This document shows, one piece after another, positions 55,536-64,000 of a DNA stretch of 64,000 bases. Under the pieces are notes generated by a model, which saw only the letters and a program-made list of their open reading frames with translations, searched no databases and was not told the origin of the DNA. This DNA is from CBDCYS01 sp965226245 (GTDB taxonomy: Bacteria; Acidobacteriota; Terriglobia; Bryobacterales; UBA6623): contig CBDDCL010000015.1 in the NCBI GenBank assembly GCA_965226245.1, forward strand, positions 1,364,001-1,428,000. Direction: 5' to 3'. Each line of letters begins with the position of its first letter. The stretch's first letter is position 1. The position numbers and the translations under genes were made by a program.

Positions 55536-56056
55536 GGGCGAATGGGTACACTACAATGATAGCGCAATAAATCCGATGGATAAAGGGAATAATCACGAAA
55601 GTACGAAAAAGAATTGTCACTACGTTTTTGGGGTCTCCGAGACACCGGCCTCGTGTTTTCAGTCACTTACGGGCAGAGGAGAGGTCAAAATCGGCCCAAA
55701 TGTGCAAACATGCGCTAGTCCGCATTTCTCACCACCTGACGGCCGAAGTACGCGATAAGCCCGCCATTACCGTTGCGCTTGCTCACCACCGTACTGTACA
55801 AGTACGCCTCCGCGCGCTGAGCGGCGCGCGCCTCGTACTGACGGGCCTCTCACGCACTTCGAGCCGATCATTTTGGGGCCATGTGTCGCGACCACATGAG
55901 GCTGACTGCGAAGGGACCGTCGGATGTCTTCGAGGCGGCGGTCTTTTGCCCACGATGTCTGCTGGAGAAGGGCCCGCAGTTCGACCACGTCTACGGCGGC
56001 GTTGGGCGTGTAAGTGATCTCGCCGACTCCCATGGCCTTCCCCGAAGTGCTCCAGA
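55536..56056. other. Non-coding stretch with dispersed repeat
   Basis: Contains copy 2 of the GC-rich repeat (55772-55861). No gene family recognised; frames through it are short and shadow-like. Confidence 0.5.
55772..55861. repeat. GC-rich dispersed repeat, copy 2
   Basis: Matches 37522-37616 in the same orientation with a few differences and a small deletion in the left part. The core CGGCGCGCGCCTCGTACTGA is exact. Confidence 0.7.
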
Positions 56057-56310
56057 TTATGTCACAATCATGGGGCTAGTGACTACACCGGACCGGCGGA
56101 TTAGTCCCGCGTACGACCAGCCCACAAGAACTGGTCTGTCGAGTTTCAGAGCTTCGATCACATTCTTGACGTCGTCTGCCCATAGGGCGCCGGTTGTATA
56201 GCTCTCTGCGTCCAATGGCGCTTCAGATTGGCCATGGCCCCGAATATCCATGGCAACGAGGCGAAATTCATCGGCCAAGGGGCTTTCGAATTGCTTGGAG
56301 GGTGAGGGTG
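56057..56310 (-). pseudogene. Alpha/beta-hydrolase fragment
   Basis: Reads leftward: A-D-E-F-R-L-V-A-M-D-I-R-G-H-G-Q-S-E, V-I-E-A-L-K-L and V-L-V-G-W-S-Y-A-G, the strand and the nucleophile elbow G-x-S-x-G-type of the fold. The upstream oxyanion region is frameshifted, and everything after the nucleophile (acid and His) is missing. A decayed relic of an epoxide-hydrolase/haloperoxidase-like gene. Confidence 0.75.
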
Positions 56311-56429
56311 AGATGGGTGTGGTCTACAAAACCGACGAACGCGAAACTCAGGCGAACAGTGGCCATGTGCCAGGATAATGAAATCCGTCAGCCACTCCAC
56401 GGATTCACGCCAGCCCGAGGAGGCGCCCG

Positions 56430-59400
56430 ATGTCACGCCGCTCCATTCTAAAGTGGATGCCTGTTGTTGTCGCGCTCGTATTGATGGGCCTGATTGCATT
56501 TAAGCTATCGCCACCCGAGACCGAAACCTGGCTTCCTTACGGCGGCAGAGGCCGCGTCAGTCAGCTTCTCTTGGAACTGATGGCTGGACCCAAAGGCATT
56601 GCTTCGATTCAAGTGCCCGACGGATTCACGGTGGAACGGGTCGCCGGGGAAGACCTTGTGAGGTATGGGGTCTTCTTTTCCTTCGATGACCGGGGACGTC
56701 TGTTTGTCTGTGAGTCCGCTGGCAAGAACACGACGGATGAAGAGGCGGTCAACAACCCCTCGTTCCGGATCAGCATCCTCGAGGATACCAACGGCGACGG
56801 CGTATTCGATAAGAGCAACGTGTTCGCCGACCGCATCACGATGGCTCTCGGGGCGCAGTGGCACCGCGGCAGCCTCTATGTAGCGGCGCCACCCGACCTG
56901 TTGCGTTTTGATGACACCGACAACGACGGCGTGGCCGACCATCGCGAGGTCATCCTCAGCGGCTGGCCCGACGAAATCCAGTCTGGCGTCTCGGTCGTTT
57001 CAAGCGCGACCACTCTTCATGGTCCCTACCTCGGCCCGGACGGCTGGATGTACCTCACCTACGGCTCTTCTCAGGCCTACAAAGTCAAGACCAGGGACGG
57101 CGGGATTCTTGAAGGCCGAGGCCGTGTCTTTCGAACCCGCCCGGACGGAACCGGGCTGGAATGGTTTGTCGGAGGCGGTTTCGCCAACCCCGTGGAAATC
57201 GCCTTCACCCCCTCGGGCGACACTATCGGGACGATGACTTATTACTCCAGACCGAAGAACGGCGTGCGCGACGCTCTCCTCCACTACATCGACGGCGGCG
57301 TATACCCGATGTGGCGGCCCTACGTCGACACGGCTTACCAGCGAACCGGTGATTTGATGCCGGCTGTCACCAAGTTCGCCCGCCTCGCCCCCTCCGGCCT
57401 GACGCGCTACCGCAGCAATGCATTCGGGGCCGAATACCAGGGCAACCTCTTCAGCGCCCAGTTCAACCCTCATCGCATCCAGCGGCACATCCTGCACCGC
57501 GACGGCGCTACCTACCGCACGGACGATCAAGACTTCCTGACCTCCACCGACATCGACCTTCACTTCACCGACGTGCTGGAGGACGCCGACGGCAGCCTGC
57601 TCGTTCTCGATACCGGCGGCTGGTATCTGCTCAATTGTCCCGTTTCGAGAATCGCCAAGAGCGAGTTCAAGGGCGCCATCTATCGCGTGCGTAAGAAGGA
57701 TGCACCGGTCGCCGACGACCCATGGGGCAAGCAGATCAAGTTTGACAATTTAACCCCCGATGACCTGGCTGCTTTGCTCAGCGATGAGAGGCCGAGGGTC
57801 CGCGACCAGGCGTTCGATCGTCTGATCGAGACGGGATCGTCTTCGGTCGACGCGCTGAAGGAAGTGCGGGAGAGTCGGGCGCCGGTGGAGGCCCGGGCGC
57901 TGGCCGTGTTTGCCCTCGCGAGGATCGACGGTCCGGCCGCGGCCGCGGCCACGCAAGCCGCGCTCAGTGACTCTGATCTGGACGTCCGCGTTGCCGCTGC
58001 GCGCATGGCCGGGTTGAATGGCGACAAGGCCGCGGTCGGCCGCCTGCTGCAAGTGCTCCAAAGCGATGAGCCCGCCGGACGCCGGCAGGCGGCCGAGGCT
58101 CTGGGACGAATCGGTGACGTGGGCGCTGTCGAGGCTTTGCTTGCCGTGTCGGCGCAACCGGCGGACCGCTTCGTCGAGCACGCGCTCATTTACGCGCTGA
58201 TCCGGCTCCGTGATCCCGAGCCCCTGGTGTCGGCGCTGAAGGACCACAGCCCCGCCGTCCGAAAAGCGGCTCTGATTGCACTCGATCAGATGGAAGGTTC
58301 GCCGCTGAGGCGGGAGCAGGTCGTCTCACTTCTCGACGCCAAAGACGAGGGTCTTGGCAATGCCGTGCTATGGGTCGTCAGCCATCACCCAGAGTGGTCC
58401 TCCGACCTCATCGACTACCTTCTCGAGCGACTTGAATCCGGCGATCACGGGCCCGATTCGCTCGAACCCGTTGGTGCCGCCTTGCTCTCCTTCTCTACTG
58501 ATGCGGGCGTGCAGCGGATGATCGGCCGTCTTTTAGCCGCCCCGTCGACGAGCGCCGAGCGGAAGCTGTTTCTTCTCGATACAATCGACGAGTGTTCGCT
58601 GGACGAGCTTCCGCCGGTATGGCTGACGGAAATGCGCGCGCTCGTCCGAGGAACCCACCCGGCCGTCCGGCGGAAAGTCATTACGATCGTTGCCTCCCGC
58701 GGCATCGCCGACATGGACGAAGAACTGAACCGCCTGGCCGCCGACACGAATGAATCCGACGACTTGCGAACCGCCGCCGTGGCGGCGCTGGTTGCGCATC
58801 GCCCAGGACTCTCGGAGCCGAGTTTCCGTTTCTTGCTCGGCCTGCTTCGGCCGGAGACCGATGCCACCTTGCGGTTCTCGGCGGCACACGCGTTGAGCAA
58901 AGGCGGGCTGAATCCCGAACAGCGGCTCCTTGTAGCTTCGGAATATTTGCCGAAAGCCGGCCCACTCGTGCTTCCGACCCTGCTGGAGATATTCCGCGAA
59001 GATCATAATGAGGAGATGGGGCGCCAAGTTGTGGCGGCGCTTCTCCAGGCGCCCGACTCCATCGGCGCCGTCGCTGGCGAACGGCTGCGGGCGTTGCTAA
59101 AGAATTTCCCGAGCCAAGTGCAAGCTGACGCAAAGCCGCTGCTGGCCCGCCTCGATCAAGAGAAGCAGCGCCAAGCCGAGAAACTAAAGAAGCTTGAACC
59201 CTTGCTACGGGCCGGCGGAGACGTTGGGCGCGGCCGGAATATCTTCTTCGGCAAGAAGGCTGCCTGTTCGAGTTGTCACACCATCGGCGTGGAAGGCGGT
59301 CACGTCGGCCCCGACCTTACTGCCGTGGGCGCTGTTCGTCCGGGCCTCGACATCCTCGAGGCCGTCATCTTCCCCAACGCGAGCTTCGTTCCCGAGCATG

Positions 59401-59660
59401 AGGTCTACCGCGTTGAGACAGCGCGGGAGGTGCACGTCGGAGTGCGCGGAGGGAGCACCGGCGACGCCCTGGTCATCATCTCCGGGCCGCGCGACCGTAC
59501 CCGCATCCCTCGAAAAGACATCGTCTCCATGGAACTCTCGGCGGTGTCGCTCATGCCGGACGGCTTCGATCAAGATCTCACTCGGCAAGAGCTTATCGAT
59601 CTTCTAGCCTTTCTCCAGGGACAAAAATCAAGGCAGGATGCAGTCCCCGAAGGAGACTAG
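56430..59660 (+). CDS. Membrane-anchored dehydrogenase-like propeller / HEAT repeat / cytochrome c fusion
   Basis: 1076 residues. An N-terminal anchor (V-V-V-A-L-V-L-M-G-L-I-A-F) is followed by a beta-propeller resembling PQQ/glucose-sorbosone dehydrogenases (~50-430; G-P-Y-L-G-P-D-G-W-M-Y-L; Q-F-N-P-H-R-I), HEAT repeats (~450-900) and a C-terminal cytochrome c domain with one haem motif C-S-S-C-H near 950. It ends with the (I-S-G)-x-x-x-I-x-x-x-D-I-V-S-M region. Such PVC/Acidobacteriota-type fusions are predicted periplasmic oxidoreductases. The single haem would need the Ccm system encoded at 27-34 kb. Start chosen at ATG 56430, with GAGGAGGCGCCCG upstream. Confidence 0.88.
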   Translation: MSRRSILKWMPVVVALVLMGLIAFKLSPPETETWLPYGGRGRVSQLLLELMAGPKGIASIQVPDGFTVERVAGEDLVRYGVFFSFDDRGRLFVCESAGKNTTDEEAVNNPSFRISILEDTNGDGVFDKSNVFADRITMALGAQWHRGSLYVAAPPDLLRFDDTDNDGVADHREVILSGWPDEIQSGVSVVSSATTLHGPYLGPDGWMYLTYGSSQAYKVKTRDGGILEGRGRVFRTRPDGTGLEWFVGGGFANPVEIAFTPSGDTIGTMTYYSRPKNGVRDALLHYIDGGVYPMWRPYVDTAYQRTGDLMPAVTKFARLAPSGLTRYRSNAFGAEYQGNLFSAQFNPHRIQRHILHRDGATYRTDDQDFLTSTDIDLHFTDVLEDADGSLLVLDTGGWYLLNCPVSRIAKSEFKGAIYRVRKKDAPVADDPWGKQIKFDNLTPDDLAALLSDERPRVRDQAFDRLIETGSSSVDALKEVRESRAPVEARALAVFALARIDGPAAAAATQAALSDSDLDVRVAAARMAGLNGDKAAVGRLLQVLQSDEPAGRRQAAEALGRIGDVGAVEALLAVSAQPADRFVEHALIYALIRLRDPEPLVSALKDHSPAVRKAALIALDQMEGSPLRREQVVSLLDAKDEGLGNAVLWVVSHHPEWSSDLIDYLLERLESGDHGPDSLEPVGAALLSFSTDAGVQRMIGRLLAAPSTSAERKLFLLDTIDECSLDELPPVWLTEMRALVRGTHPAVRRKVITIVASRGIADMDEELNRLAADTNESDDLRTAAVAALVAHRPGLSEPSFRFLLGLLRPETDATLRFSAAHALSKGGLNPEQRLLVASEYLPKAGPLVLPTLLEIFREDHNEEMGRQVVAALLQAPDSIGAVAGERLRALLKNFPSQVQADAKPLLARLDQEKQRQAEKLKKLEPLLRAGGDVGRGRNIFFGKKAACSSCHTIGVEGGHVGPDLTAVGAVRPGLDILEAVIFPNASFVPEHEVYRVETAREVHVGVRGGSTGDALVIISGPRDRTRIPRKDIVSMELSAVSLMPDGFDQDLTRQELIDLLAFLQGQKSRQDAVPEGD

Positions 59661-60052
59661 TGATGCCGTCCCGTCGCCCGGCGGCCGTCACGGTGATCAT
59701 CGCCGCGTGGCTTGTTTGCGGGCTCTCCCGCTACCGCATTCTTGCCCGGTTGGGTCAGGGCGGGGGATGGGTCTGGTCGACAAAGCCGAGGGCGCGAAGC
59801 TTAGGCGCACGGTCGCCGCCCTGACATTCCTTCTTTCCGACGCTCTAAAGGACGATGAGCCCCTCGAAGATGAAGAAACAACGCAAGCGCTTCGATCGTA
59901 AAGCGCAAGCCGCTGCGGCCTCGAGCAAGCCCCTCAACTGGGCAGAGGAAGAGATCTGAAACGTGCGGTTTGCGGCATATCAAAAGGTTGTTGATGAACT
60001 GCCACCCGGCTTTTGGCGCGTGCGCCCCGATGGTGCGGACTAGCTTAGCCAA
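59661..60052. other. Decayed region after the dehydrogenase gene
   Basis: Contains the first kinase relic (59731-59868); the rest up to the inverted-repeat element shows no gene. Confidence 0.5.
59731..59868 (+). pseudogene. PknB-type Ser/Thr kinase, N-terminal relic 1
   Basis: Translates with one frame change to Y-R-I-L-A-R-L-G-Q-G-G, then G-M-G-L-V-D-K-A-E, then R-R-T-V-A-A-L-T-F-L-L-S-D-A-L, the glycine-rich loop and Lys region of PknB-like kinases. The catalytic Lys position is altered (A-L-T-F for A-L-K-F). Nothing of the kinase body follows. Confidence 0.7.
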
Positions 60053-60320
60053 CTAGCTAGTTTGCGGCGCAAAAAGGCGGGGTTAAGTCCTGAGCTGTGA
60101 GCGGAGAGGTGGGGCGGTTGCTGCACCCCCGCCGCTCCAAGCCGATTCACGGCTGGTGGCCGCGGCGCCGCCTGTTGCGCCGCCATTGCATTCCCCCACT
60201 CCCCAACCTTCAACCCTGCGCCGAGCCCCGCCGCAGGGGTATCGCTGTGCAAAACGGACCCTCGCCCCCGGCGCCGCCGGCCTTTTCAAAAAACGTATTT
60301 TTGCGCCGCAAACTAGCTAG
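60053..60320. mobile_element. 268 bp inverted-repeat element (MITE-like)
   Basis: Perfect 23 bp terminal inverted repeats: left from 60053 CTAGCTAGTTTGCGGCGCAA then AAA; the complement ends at 60320. No open frame of substance; GC-rich interior with short hairpins. The outermost CTAG could be a target duplication. No transposase with such ends is in the window. Confidence 0.65.
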
Positions 60321-60372
60321 CGGGAAGCCTTGTTACCGCCATCTATCTTTGGTACCGCAGGTGTGGGTTGCT

Positions 60373-60615
60373 GTGATCGGCCAAACCATCAGTCACTACA
60401 AGGTCCTCTCCAAGCTCGGCGAGGGCGGAATGGGTGTGGTCTGCAAGGCCGAGGACACCAAGCTGGAACGGCCCGTTGCGCTGAAATTCCTCGCCGCGCA
60501 CGCCATCGAAGACCCCGAAAATAGGGCCCGCTTCCTCCGAGAAGCGAAGGCAGCCGCACGCCTGGATCACCCCAACATCTGCCCTATTCACGAAATTGAC
60601 GAGGCGGACGGGCAA
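60373..60615 (+). pseudogene. PknB-type Ser/Thr kinase, N-terminal relic 2
   Basis: Starts GTG at 60373: I-G-Q-T-I-S-H-Y-K-V-L-S-K-L-G-E-G-G-M-G-V, then P-V-A-L-K-F-L-A, R-F-L-R-E-A-K-A-A-A-R-L-D-H-P-N-I-C, I-H-E-I-D-E. This is the intact first ~80 residues of an Acidobacteriota-type kinase. At about 60615 (after D-G-Q-T-F-L) it is joined directly to integrase sequence. Confidence 0.85.
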
Positions 60616-61180
60616 ACCTTTCTTTCTGGCAGGGGTTGGAAGGGGCCAAGATGGGGCCGGAGATGCGCACCTTGCTGCGCATGATCCTGATCACGGCGCA
60701 GCGCCCCGGCGAGGTGACGATGGCCGGGTGGGAGGAGTTCGACTTGGAGTCGGACTGGTGGACGATCCCCAGCGAGCGGGCCAAGAACGGGCTGGCGCAT
60801 GGCGTGCCGCTCTCGTCTTTGGCGCTGGAGCAGCTTGAGGTGCTGCAGCGTCGCGACCGCTGGGTCTTCGCTTCGCGCCGCGGGGGCCCGTTCTATCGGA
60901 CCTCGCCGGCGAACGCGCTGATCGACAATCGCAACTGTTTTGCGATCGCACACTTCGCAGCCCACGATCTCAGAAGGACGGCGGCGAGTCACATGACAAG
61001 TGCGGGGATTGCGCGACTGGTGGTCAGCAAGATCCTGAACCACGTCGAGCGGGGGTGACGTCGACCTACGACCGGCACAGCTATGACCTTGAGAAACAGC
61101 ACGCGATGAACACATGGGATCGCAAGCTGCGCGCGATCCTGAACGGCGAAGCAGGCAAAATCGTGGAGTTCCATCAGTGA
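60616..61180 (+). pseudogene. P4-type tyrosine recombinase, N-terminus lost and frameshifted
   Basis: The frame reads F-W-Q-G-L-E-G-A, M-I-L-I-T-A-Q-R-P-G-E-V (catalytic Arg), H-D-L-R-R-T-A-A-S-H-M (H-x-x-R) and V-S-K-I-L-N-H-V-E-R-G. The frame then shifts in a G run near 61055. The other frame continues V-T-S-T-Y-D-R-H-S-Y (catalytic Tyr expected in this block) and ends at 61180. The N-terminal DNA-binding half is missing, replaced by the kinase relic. Confidence 0.82.
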
Positions 61181-61297
61181 AATGAAAAAGGTGGGCGACG
61201 GCATCTACCCTCCTGAGGAGCAGGTTTGGGCTTGCCCTGGATTCCGAGACCGTTTCTATCACTCCGAGTGTTCGCGACGCCGGGCGGTTCATTCTCC

Positions 61298-61499
61298 TCA
61301 CTGCGCAGTGAAGCTGCGAAGTGCAGGCTCCTCGTGCTGTTCAAGCCACTTGGCAACTGAAGCCTTGCGGTACAGAACCGACTTCCCGACCTTTGTCCGC
61401 GGTGGTCCAATTCGCATTGTGTACCAGCGCTCAAGCGTTCGCACTGATTTTCCAAGTTGGCGTGCCAACTCTTCACGCGGTATGTATTCGTCAAGTGGA
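61298..61499 (-). CDS. Excisionase-like helix-turn-helix protein, 5' end cut by IS
   Basis: On the minus strand the frame reads D-E-Y-I-P-R-E-E-L-A-R-Q-L-G-K-S-V, R-T-L-E-R-W, G-P-P-R-T-K-V-G-K-S-V-L-Y-R and V-A-K-W-L-E-Q-H, a MerR/Xis-type small DNA-binding fold. No start codon with a ribosome-binding site is in the remaining frame: the IS at 61500 begins about where the gene's first codons should be. Together with the integrase it suggests the integration module of an island. Confidence 0.7.
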
Positions 61500-63153
61500 G
61501 AACTATAATCCTAAAAACGGCAGTTGCTAGGGGGCATCGGTGACATACAAGGGGCCGCCGAGGACTCTGCCGTGGAGAAATTGGCGGAAAATCCAGCTCA
61601 GAATCAGTCGCCAGCGTTGGGCTCGGGTCAACTGCTCCGCAGTTGCTCGCACCCATTGCAGAAAGGCGCTCCCCCGCTGCAAAGCCGCCTTCATCTGCCG
61701 CGCCCTGGCGTGCAAGCTGGTAATCGTTACCGTGGTTTGGTGGCCGTGGCGCGTCCGCCGGGCAATGCCGTGCAGCAGCAGCGGACGCGTCGTGATCGCC
61801 TCGCCATGCTTGTCGGGGATCGCCAGCCGCGTAAACAGCGTCCACCAGTTGTACACCAGCGCCCCGATGCGCGCCAGCACCTGACAACGCAGCAGGTCCT
61901 GGGTCGTGAATCCCGACCAACTCCATTGGTTCTTCAATTCGTCAAAGTTGTTCTCCGCGTCCGCCCGGTCGCGATAGTGCTGCGCGATTGTCGCCACCTC
62001 CTCGTCGAGCGAACTCAGCAGCACGACGTACTCATAGAGCACACCCTGGTCGACGATTTCCGTCAACCCCAACGAGAGCTGTTGCGGCGCCGCCGGGTCG
62101 GGCTGAGTGAGGGCCAGATCGTTGCGAATCTGGCGCCGCAACACCACCAGCGGCCGGGACCGGCTCCAGCCTTCCAGCATCAACTCCGTGCTGATGCCTT
62201 GCCAGCCTTTGCCCGCCGACTCCCATTCCTCGCTGCGAAACAACCTCTCCAACAGTCCCTTCACGCCCCGGCTCTGCCGCAATTTGAATAAATAAGGAAG
62301 CTCGCGCTGTGCGGCGCCCAGCATCATCCGCTCCGTCCCCCAGCCGATATCTCCGCGCAGCAGCGCCGGACGCTGCCCGGGTTCCAAGCCGTCGATAAAC
62401 TTCCACAACTGCGGCTGCGCATACGAGGACGCCGTCTGGTTGCCCGGCTGCATTTCCACTTCCAGCAGCAGCCGCAAGTTGGCCACGAAGTAAGTGTGGT
62501 AGACGTGCGAAGGACGCCCCGGCTTGCCCGGGTTGTAACCGCGCTTGGCGCCCTGCTGGCACCCGTAGAGCGGCTTGACGCTGGAGTCGACGTCGAGGAT
62601 CCAAGGTTCTTCCAGCAGCGCCTCGTAAGTTCGCTGCAGATGCTTGCGCAGCCAACTCCGGCAAGCCTTCTCGTCGGCCCCTTGAAACGCCCGCCGCGCC
62701 GAGTCTTCGCTGACGACCTTGCTCATCCCCAGCAACTGCGGGTTGACCCCATCGCCGCGAATCGAGCTGATGTGCGCGTAGCGGCGATGTCCCGCCAGCA
62801 GGCTCAGCAGCAGGGCGCCCAACACGTCGCGCACCGCCGGCGCGTTGGGGCTGCGGTAGTCGAGCGGACAAGCGGCGACCCAGTCGTTGAACAACCCGGC
62901 GGTTTTAAGAAACTCGATGAAGTAGGGCATCTGCCCGTAGGCGGTCACCGCCGCGCCGGCGTCCCAGCGCAGATGCACCTTGCCGCCGTAGGTGTCCAGC
63001 GCCTGGCTGCCACGGCTCTGCTTTGCGATGGCCTTTTGGGGCTCCCCCAGCGGGTGAAGCTGTATTGCGCCTCGTGATTTCGACATCACCCACAGTATCA
63101 ACCACTTGCCCCCTGAGCCGCCAATTCAACCGCCGTTTTTAGGATAATAGTTC
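61500..63153 (-). mobile_element. IS4-superfamily element (IS1380/ISNCY-like)
   Basis: Ends GAACTATAATCCTAAAAACG (left, 61500) and, inward from 63153, GAACTATTATCCTAAAAACG: 20 bases with one mismatch. No target duplication recognised. Confidence 0.75.
61527..63101 (-). CDS. DDE transposase (IS4 superfamily, IS1380-like)
   Basis: 524 residues (519 if it starts at the ATG at 63086, M-S-K-S-R-G). Core blocks: I-L-D-V-D-S-S-V-K near 190 (first Asp), R-G-D-I-G-W-G near 265 (second Asp), and Y-R-D-R-A-D-A-E-N-N-F-D-E-L-K-N near 390 (Glu). Complete frame. Confidence 0.88.
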   Translation of the reverse strand: MILWVMSKSRGAIQLHPLGEPQKAIAKQSRGSQALDTYGGKVHLRWDAGAAVTAYGQMPYFIEFLKTAGLFNDWVAACPLDYRSPNAPAVRDVLGALLLSLLAGHRRYAHISSIRGDGVNPQLLGMSKVVSEDSARRAFQGADEKACRSWLRKHLQRTYEALLEEPWILDVDSSVKPLYGCQQGAKRGYNPGKPGRPSHVYHTYFVANLRLLLEVEMQPGNQTASSYAQPQLWKFIDGLEPGQRPALLRGDIGWGTERMMLGAAQRELPYLFKLRQSRGVKGLLERLFRSEEWESAGKGWQGISTELMLEGWSRSRPLVVLRRQIRNDLALTQPDPAAPQQLSLGLTEIVDQGVLYEYVVLLSSLDEEVATIAQHYRDRADAENNFDELKNQWSWSGFTTQDLLRCQVLARIGALVYNWWTLFTRLAIPDKHGEAITTRPLLLHGIARRTRHGHQTTVTITSLHARARQMKAALQRGSAFLQWVRATAEQLTRAQRWRLILSWIFRQFLHGRVLGGPLYVTDAP

Positions 63154-63207
63154 GCACGGCACACTTCCCAAGAATTCACTTCATCAACGCAGACCCCATG
63201 GTTGTTG

Positions 63208-63921
63208 TCACATACCCTGCGCCCTTTCAGGAGCCGCGCCTCCGGGCCGCAAGGAAAGAATGGTTGCAAGCTCGTCGATGTCCCGATAGCCGAGCCGCAA
63301 AAGACGCCGCACTACCGAGTAATCAAAACCACTTCTTGATTGATCCGTGTACGAGGGCTTTCCCTTGCCAGCCCACAGATCTTTCAACTCACGCTCCCCT
63401 TCCAGAAGTTGCACAAACCAGCGCGGGAGTTCAGTTGCCGTTTTCAGTTCCAAACCGCTCCTTCCATCTGTGCTTGCGTGCCCGGAACTTTGACCCGGTT
63501 CGCGAGTTGTGAGACTCAACAGGTGCTCCCGCAGTGCTTCGTCCTCGACGCGGTTCTGTCCGTAGAATCTGCTGATGATCCCAACATCCTTTTTGGAGGT
63601 CCCGTATACGCGCACGACCCGCCGTAGATCCTGAGTCGCGTCCAGCTTGGCCTCAAGCCCTTGCAGGTCATGTATATGCTCGTCATTGAAACGGTTCCGG
63701 AAGTCCCTCAATCGCTGGCCGATATCCGCGTGCCGGCGTGTGTTGATTGCGGCGTAGGCAAGCAGAGCGTGGAACCGGCGCCCCGTGTACGCTCTCGTCG
63801 GCGCCTGCAGCCCCAAGTCCCGAAAATAATCATCCGCTTCGTTGAGCCATGTTTGAAGAGCAGAAACATGAGCACGAGTGATGGGTTTGGCTACTACATC
63901 TATGTCGAGCAGAAGGTTCTT
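63208..63921 (-). pseudogene. Archaeo-eukaryotic-type primase (PrimPol)-like protein, 5' end unclear
   Basis: The frame is open leftward from 63921. It starts N-L-L-L-D-I-D-V (the D-x-D of AEP primases), then Y-F-R-D-L-G-L-Q-A-P-T-R-A-Y-T-G-R-R-F-H and a C-terminal S-G-F-D-Y-S-V-V-R-R-L-L-R-L-G-Y. The latter resembles the S-x-x-D-x-x-x-x-x-x-L-x-x-x-G-x tail of phage and plasmid primases. A stop lies just before the D-x-D block and no good start is seen, so the beginning is lost or frameshifted. Fits an integrated phage or satellite element. Confidence 0.6.
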
Positions 63922-64000
63922 TCAAAGTTCGATTTCACTGTCTAAACTTGATCTCAAATAACCTGCTCTGTTTCGTTGGATTTTGGTACGAGGATTAAGT

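Noticed and set aside
53841..55559. 572-residue plus-strand frame opposite the IS1634-type transposase
   Set aside because: Antisense shadow of the transposase; composition (His/Leu/Gln-rich) and lack of motifs fit a shadow.

Overview
The window looks like chromosome of a GC-rich Gram-negative bacterium, most likely an Acidobacteriota member of the Solibacteres/Bryobacterales type. This is inferred from several features. There is an Oar-like TonB receptor with an N-terminal carboxypeptidase-regulatory domain. PknB-type kinase fragments begin with the typical G-Q-T-(I/L)-S-H-Y start. There is a dehydrogenase/HEAT/cytochrome c fusion, and a System I cytochrome c maturation set with a Cys-type CcmE. 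The striking property is decay: at least eight genes carry frameshifts, deletions or insertions, and roughly a fifth of the window is insertion sequence.

Layout. 0-13 kb: decaying signalling region. A sensor kinase/NarL regulator cassette is present in three differently damaged copies, together with a frameshifted TonB receptor and a frameshifted receiver-EAL gene. Two copies of a ~170 bp hairpin-bearing repeat and many TACTAG motifs lie in the gaps. 13.5-23.7 kb: a chemosensory cluster (TPR/zinc-ribbon receiver protein, PilZ-like coiled-coil protein, CheA hybrid with three HPt domains, CheB, double CheW). It is interrupted by an integrase relic and an IS630 element sitting exactly in a TACTAG array. 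24.2-26 kb: a complete IS1380-like element, the likely parent of two identical 532 bp derivatives elsewhere. 26.1-38.7 kb: the healthy core block, with miaA, ccmE-ccmF-ccmH-ccmI-like, a repeat protein, a membrane-anchored accessory protein with ccmA-ccmB, a peptidase, a dehydrogenase and an enolase-superfamily enzyme.

39-55.5 kb: mobile-element zone. The most interesting object is a transposon at 43025-47327 with 19 bp terminal repeats and an 8 bp target duplication. It carries an IS1-type transposase, a Fic protein with its own operator-like promoter, an aberrant tRNA-Cys-like gene and two small genes. It was later hit by an IS1595 element, which was in turn hit by the 532 bp derivative. Next comes a giant GT2-GT4-sulfotransferase-coiled-coil gene, broken by a 163 bp tandem duplication and by another IS1595 copy. 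56.4-59.7 kb: an intact HEAT/cytochrome c dehydrogenase-like gene. 59.7-64 kb: kinase fragments, a 268 bp inverted-repeat element, and remains of an integrative element (integrase, excisionase-like gene, primase-like gene) with an inserted IS.

Five IS1595 copies (one cut by the window edge) are almost identical, and each fully visible copy has a target duplication, so the IS burst is recent. Precise removal of IS plus one duplication copy restores open frames in at least four host genes. No rRNA genes or CRISPR arrays were seen.
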